Shown here one piece after another: positions 7,138 to 10,802 of a DNA stretch of 10,802 nucleotides; position 1 is the first letter of the stretch, and each line of letters opens with the position of its first letter. The notes under the pieces were generated by a model. The model was not told the DNA's origin and made no database searches. It saw only the letters and a program-made list of their open reading frames with translations. The DNA lies in NCBI GenBank assembly GCA_049965775.1, contig JBMFVX010000102.1, positions 1-10,802 of the forward strand, given 5' to 3'. The position numbers were made by a program, and so were the translations under genes. The DNA is from JABEVB01 sp049965775 (GTDB lineage Bacteria; Planctomycetota; Phycisphaerae; WQYP01).

Positions 7138-7170
7138 GAACAAGTGTTACACATCCATGGAGACTCTATC

Positions 7171-7971
7171 ATGAAAACGACCAGAAACATTGCGACGAAC
7201 CCCTTCTTGTTGATGGCGCTATCCGCGCTGGCCAGTTCCGCTATACACGCCAATGGCGCTATCCTTTTAGGTACCGCAGGAAACTTCGCCGTCATGGCCG
7301 GCTCCACCATAACCAATACAGGCTCCTCCATCATCAATGGTGGAGATATCGGTGTCAGCCCCGGAACGGCTATCACCGACTTCCCGCCCGGTGTGGTGGC
7401 CTCTCCCTATACTACGCATACTGCCGATGCAGTTGCCTTGCAGGCGCAAAGTGATTTGACCACCGCTTATAATGCGGCGGCTGGCTTGGCCTCGACCCAG
7501 AGTTTGACGGGGCAGGACTTGGGCGGGCTGACGCTGACACCGGGAGTTTATTTCTTCTCTTCCTCCGCACAGTTGACCGGTACGCTCACCTTGAATGATC
7601 AGGGCAACCCCAATGCGCAATTCGTCTTTCAGATTGGCAGTACCCTTACCACGGCAAGCAATGCATCCGTCGTGATGACCAACGGCGGCACAACGCCGGG
7701 ATGTAATGTGTACTGGCAGGTCGGCAGTTCTGCCACGCTGGGTACCGGCACCGCATTTGAAGGCCACATTCTCGCCCTTACCAGCATCACCATGAATACA
7801 GGAGCGACGATTCTCGATGGAAGCGCCTTGGCGCGTAACGGAGCGGTCACTTTAGATGCAAACCATATTACAAATTGCGCCGCCTCATCTGTGCCTGAGC
7901 CGACAACATTATCGCTATTACTTCTAAGCGGCCTGGTACTTACGCCACGGATATTCCGCCGCAAGGCGTAA
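7171..7971 (+). CDS. Ice-binding-like (DUF3494) protein with PEP-CTERM tail
   Basis: The 266-aa product has a signal peptide (K2, R5, core FLLMALSALASSA, cleavage near IHANG), then a DUF3494 (PF11999) beta-helix domain over about 30-236. Typical segments are LGTAGNFAVMAGSTITNTG (33-51), TPGVYFF (123-129), NAQFVFQIGSTL (148-159), CNVYWQVGSSATLG (178-191) and FEGHILA (196-202). The C-terminus VPEPTTLSLLLLSGL...RRKA (241-266) is a PEP-CTERM sorting signal, normally cut by an exosortase while the protein moves to the surface or matrix. The family includes true ice-binding proteins, but many members occur in mesophiles, so adhesion or matrix roles are as likely. An ATG 48 bases upstream is in frame. 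The chosen one has GGAG eight bases ahead and starts the signal peptide. No exosortase gene is in the window. Confidence 0.9.
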   Translation: MKTTRNIATNPFLLMALSALASSAIHANGAILLGTAGNFAVMAGSTITNTGSSIINGGDIGVSPGTAITDFPPGVVASPYTTHTADAVALQAQSDLTTAYNAAAGLASTQSLTGQDLGGLTLTPGVYFFSSSAQLTGTLTLNDQGNPNAQFVFQIGSTLTTASNASVVMTNGGTTPGCNVYWQVGSSATLGTGTAFEGHILALTSITMNTGATILDGSALARNGAVTLDANHITNCAASSVPEPTTLSLLLLSGLVLTPRIFRRKA

Positions 7972-8037
7972 CCTCTCGATACTTGCCGGGCTTGTCGCAG
8001 TGTGCAAGCGGCCGCATGCCCGAACCGCCGGAGCTCC

Positions 8038-8430
8038 ATGACGAAGCATTGGGGGATTCAGGACACTGCCGATGTTGATCTCAAGGGCTTGCGTCTGGAG
8101 CGTGTACGGGATTTTGGCGATGTGTACATTGGTCACTATCTGTGGTGGATGTTAAGGCCGGATAAACTATCAGGCTGGCCGGGCGACGCACCGCGGATGT
8201 TGGTGGATGAACTCAAGACGATCCGCAGCGCCGGCGTGGCGCTGCAGACGCGGGTAAATGATCAGCCCGGCCCGGAACTTGTGGTTCGTTGCGTGACACA
8301 GCCGGACGAAGGCCAGGAGGTTCTGCTAAATCGTTTGAGACTGGAAATACCGAACCAAATTAAGCGGTTTCAATCCGAAAGTCCGACAACTTCGACAGCG
8401 GCAGTGGGGGCAGGAAGGTCGCAAATGTAG
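8038..8430 (+). pseudogene. Internally deleted transposase remnant, IS1634-like
   Basis: Two stretches resemble different parts of an IS1634/IS4-superfamily DDE transposase, although the frame is continuous. The first, VDLKGLRLERVRDFGDVYIGHYLWWML (about 8074-8157), resembles the region before the catalytic core. The second, from LVDELKTIRSAGVALQTR through LVVRCVTQPDEGQEVLLNRLRL to QIKRF (about 8200-8370), resembles the C-terminal end. The catalytic core with the DDE residues, several hundred residues in full-length relatives, is missing between about 8164 and 8200. The extreme N-terminus also appears absent. After about 8375 the -1 frame reads GGRKVANVVKT (about 8406-8438), like the family's C-terminus as I recall it, so a frameshift may be present too. 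Terminal inverted repeats were not found. The 211 bp after the stop show no gene that I can support. Confidence 0.55.
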
Positions 8431-8642
8431 TAAAGACTATTTTGCAAAAACGGCCTTGGCGCTTTCGCCAGGTCCATTTTTGCCGCGCAACTCCGTAACT
8501 TGGGCTAACCGCTTCAAGCTCCCACCGACAGCGGAAAACCCACAACTCTCAACCGGAATGCGCTAACCGCGTGGTCATCGCTTATCGTAACGTTTAACGC
8601 TTCCGCGGCTAGGCGGGCCGGCACACCGCTACCACAATGCTC

Positions 8643-9602
8643 TTAACGCTGCCACTGCAATGTGAAGTCCCTTCGCACCGGCTCGGAACCGACGGGGACC
8701 ACGCGCTCCATCATCGCCGCATCGCGCGACACGTCCGCGACGTAAGTACCAGGGATCACGTTGGATATCGAGTATCGCCCCTGGCCGTCTGTCTTGGAAG
8801 CGTAACGTCGGTCGCTGGCTGATTCCACGAATTCCACCAACGCACCGACGATAGGCCGGCCGGAGCCATCCAACACACGACCCTCGATTGAGCCGGAGGC
8901 CATCTTCAGGCGAACCACAACCCACGGCCCGGACGACGGCGTGACAGCTACCTCCGCCTGCGCCACCGTGTCAACGCCTGACCAAAACGTGGGGGCCAAA
9001 ACCCCTAGCCTTGCGGTTATAAAATACCTGCCCGGGCGCAGGCGCTCGCCCAGCACGAATGTCCCCAGCCTGTTGGTGACAGCCGATGTCTTCGGGGACC
9101 ACACAGGTCGCGAACCGCTCACACGCTCGGCATCAACGGACGCCAAAGCCAACGGAGTAACTCCATCGGCCCTGGTCACCATGCCAAAGACAACGGTACC
9201 CACAGAAAAGCCGGCAATCACAGGGGGCACCGCACCCAATCCCGCACCATTTTTTAGTTCGATCACTTGGTACCATCCCCGTCGGTGCCCGATCGTGACG
9301 CGGTTCTTCCAAGCCAAATTCCCCTTGCGCAGCGACAAGCGGTACCGTCCCGGAAGCAGCGCACGATTCAGCGCGAAGCCACCCGTGTCATTAACCTTCG
9401 CCTTGGAGTCAAAATAGGTCAACAAGCCAGAACGACTTGCGTCAACGGACCAACCAGAGTAACGGGCCGCATCCCCCGGGAGGCCCACAAGGCCGAAAAC
9501 GACAACGCTGCCGTGCCCCAAATGATGCTTCGCGCAACCCGCCAAGCCAAGGGACACCAGCACCACCATGAGGCCAGTCGAAGTACTTTTAAAACCACCC
9601 AC
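8643..9602 (-). CDS. Lipoprotein with three carboxypeptidase-regulatory-like repeats
   Basis: The 319-aa product begins with a lipoprotein signal: K5, the core GLMVVLVSLG and the lipobox LAGC with Cys at 23. Three beta-sandwich repeats follow at about 31-118, 136-233 and 237-317. Each runs from VFGxV or GRV through DG..G to PGRY or PGTY, as in carboxypeptidase-regulatory-like (CarboxypepD_reg) domains. These usually serve binding or structural roles in envelope proteins. The frame is open to 9845, but that would overlap the upstream paralogue. An in-frame GTG (9600-9602) with GGAG eight bases ahead gives a well-formed signal peptide; the next candidate, the ATG for M12, would leave it without a basic end. 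The gene follows its paralogue by 58 bp, so the two are probably co-transcribed. No catalytic motif seen. Confidence 0.75.
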   Translation of the reverse strand: MGGFKSTSTGLMVVLVSLGLAGCAKHHLGHGSVVVFGLVGLPGDAARYSGWSVDASRSGLLTYFDSKAKVNDTGGFALNRALLPGRYRLSLRKGNLAWKNRVTIGHRRGWYQVIELKNGAGLGAVPPVIAGFSVGTVVFGMVTRADGVTPLALASVDAERVSGSRPVWSPKTSAVTNRLGTFVLGERLRPGRYFITARLGVLAPTFWSGVDTVAQAEVAVTPSSGPWVVVRLKMASGSIEGRVLDGSGRPIVGALVEFVESASDRRYASKTDGQGRYSISNVIPGTYVADVSRDAAMMERVVPVGSEPVRRDFTLQWQR

Positions 9603-9660
9603 AATCGTGACTCCGATTAATTTGCAAGCGGACGCGACTTCCCACGCCCGCCTTCCTTTC

Positions 9661-10710
9661 TTACGGGGATGCCCGTCCAAGCCGAAAATCCTTCTGTACC
9701 GGCCGCCGGCCGACCATGACCGGGTAGTGCCCAGATGGCGGCATCGGGCTCCCGGCCGGGGGGTAAGCGCCGCCGATGTATGTACCGAGTGGAACGTACC
9801 GGAGCGTGTAGCGGCCGTCGGCACCTGTGTCCGTGGAGAGATCAAGCAGGTGGTTTGCGTGGGTCCCCCCTACGAGCTCGACACTCGCCTTGGCGACGGG
9901 CTTACCGTCGGGGCCGAGCACGCGGCCGGTAACCAGCCCCGCGCCGGCCTTGATTCGTAATACAACAGCTGGCAGCGGCGAGCCCGCAATGGTTAGAGGC
10001 ACCGACGCGACGGTCTCATCAGCGGATCGCAGCGTAGCAAGGATCTGGTACCTCCCATGGCTTAGCCGGTCCTTCAGATCGAAGAGACCAAATTTCCTAC
10101 TCGCGATGACTGTCGTAACAACGCGCCCGGAAAGTTCCCACGGGCCGCTACCCGCCGGGCGCAAGGCAATCACCAAGGCACCCGGAAGCGGGCTTACCCC
10201 GTCAGGCTTCGTCACCTGCCCGAAAACTGCCACGCTGGCCCAGCGGGACGTCGCTGCGTGCACGTTTTGCCCGGGTGCCGGACGGGCCATTTGGATATTT
10301 ACCAGTCTATACCAACGGCTACGCGAGGTTATTGCCAAGGGTACGCGCCTTGCAACCAAGCCCTTGGATGCCTTGACAATGTACCTGCCGGGGCTGAGTT
10401 GAGCATCAAAGGTAAACAGGCCCGCAGCGTTGGTCTTCACCGGCGGCAGGATGGCCCTCTGAGGCATGCCAGCGGAAAAGACTTGCACGTGGACGCCGGG
10501 CACCGGCATCGGATCGTCGCTAGAAAGCGTAACCACGCCGAAGATCGCGACAGGCATGGCTGGCTTTTGCATCGCTTGTGGCGTAGCTGCCGTCGTGCTG
10601 CGCTGTGCGAGCCATGGGATCGCCGCAAACGCGGCGGCGACTATGCCCACCCAGAGGCTAAGACCGCTCGCCCGCCATTGGGCTTTCAGGTGACTTGGCT
10701 GAAACCTCAT
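9661..10710 (-). CDS. Membrane-anchored protein with three carboxypeptidase-regulatory-like repeats
   Basis: The 349-aa product has a basic N-terminus (R2, K9, R13) and one hydrophobic segment, GLSLWVGIVAAAFAAIPWLA (16-35), acting as a signal anchor or uncleaved signal. Three CarboxypepD_reg-like repeats follow at about 53-141, 159-254 and 258-345. Signature segments are VAIFGVV..PVPGV..LSPGRY, VAVFGQVTKPDGVSPLPGA..LSHGRY and GRVLGPDGKPV..DGRYTLRYVPLGTY. The order and the linker RWYRLV match the downstream lipoprotein (WYQVI), so the two are diverged tandem duplicates. A TTG at 10725 is in frame, but the ATG at 10710 has GAGG six bases ahead and is preferred. The 92 bp upstream to the window edge hold nothing that I recognise. 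Its function is unknown; an extracytoplasmic structural or binding role is likely. Confidence 0.75.
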   Translation of the reverse strand: MRFQPSHLKAQWRASGLSLWVGIVAAAFAAIPWLAQRSTTAATPQAMQKPAMPVAIFGVVTLSSDDPMPVPGVHVQVFSAGMPQRAILPPVKTNAAGLFTFDAQLSPGRYIVKASKGLVARRVPLAITSRSRWYRLVNIQMARPAPGQNVHAATSRWASVAVFGQVTKPDGVSPLPGALVIALRPAGSGPWELSGRVVTTVIASRKFGLFDLKDRLSHGRYQILATLRSADETVASVPLTIAGSPLPAVVLRIKAGAGLVTGRVLGPDGKPVAKASVELVGGTHANHLLDLSTDTGADGRYTLRYVPLGTYIGGAYPPAGSPMPPSGHYPVMVGRRPVQKDFRLGRASP

Positions 10711-10802
10711 GAATATCCTCGCCAAGAGTTACTGTCAAATCTTGTGGACGGCGGATCAGGCGGCCGGTTTTCGTTGTCCGTCCTCGAAAGCAACTCCGGC
10801 TA

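Noticed and set aside
8360..8545. Minus-strand 61-codon ORF
   Set aside because: It is the antisense shadow of the transposase remnant's 3' end.
9603..9845. N-terminal extension of the lipoprotein frame by 81 residues
   Set aside because: It overlaps the upstream paralogue, and the GTG at 9602 with GGAG and a lipobox signal explains the start better.

Overview
The window looks like a chromosomal segment of a planctomycete or a related member of the PVC group, perhaps a Phycisphaerae-like organism. This is inferred from gene content: an MNGVTGRMG-type Gfo/Idh/MocA oxidoreductase, a secreted SASA-type carbohydrate esterase, a PEP-CTERM protein, large secreted proteins with carboxypeptidase-regulatory-like repeats, and decayed esterase and transposase genes. 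No rRNA or other taxonomic marker is present, so the assignment is tentative.

Region 1 (1-337) has no convincing gene. It holds a 14-bp imperfect inverted repeat (79-92 / 143-156) and a GC-rich hairpin with a T7 tract facing the + strand.

Region 2 (338-4523, all minus strand) is a compact run read in the order Gfo/Idh/MocA dehydrogenase, fumarylacetoacetate-hydrolase-family enzyme, nitroreductase, degenerate receiver-domain protein, tsaD. Gaps are 57, 46, -4 and 67 bp, so it is probably one operon. Two carbon-metabolism enzymes precede a redox enzyme, a small signalling-like protein and the universal t6A tRNA-modification gene. A perfect 6-3-6 dyad (4561-4575) just upstream is a candidate operator.

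Region 3 (4524-7170) holds a 5'-truncated esterase remnant that keeps its whole catalytic triad, then a convergent secreted SASA-domain esterase that seems to start at a rare ATT codon. A divergent intergenic region of about 540 bp follows, with candidate promoters on both strands and a leader rich in TTGGC/GCCAA inverted repeats.

Region 4 (7171-8430) encodes an ice-binding-like (DUF3494) adhesin with a PEP-CTERM sorting tail, then an internally deleted transposase remnant that resembles the IS1634 group.

Region 5 (8643-10710, minus strand) is a tandem pair of diverged paralogues, each with three carboxypeptidase-regulatory-like beta-sandwich repeats. One is anchored by an N-terminal membrane helix and the other by a lipobox; they are likely co-transcribed envelope proteins. 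Most of the window is ordinary metabolism and surface biology. I did not find a clear new defence or mobile system; the most notable signals are the ATT start, the structured leader of the ice-binding gene, the 5' inverted-repeat element and the gene remnants.
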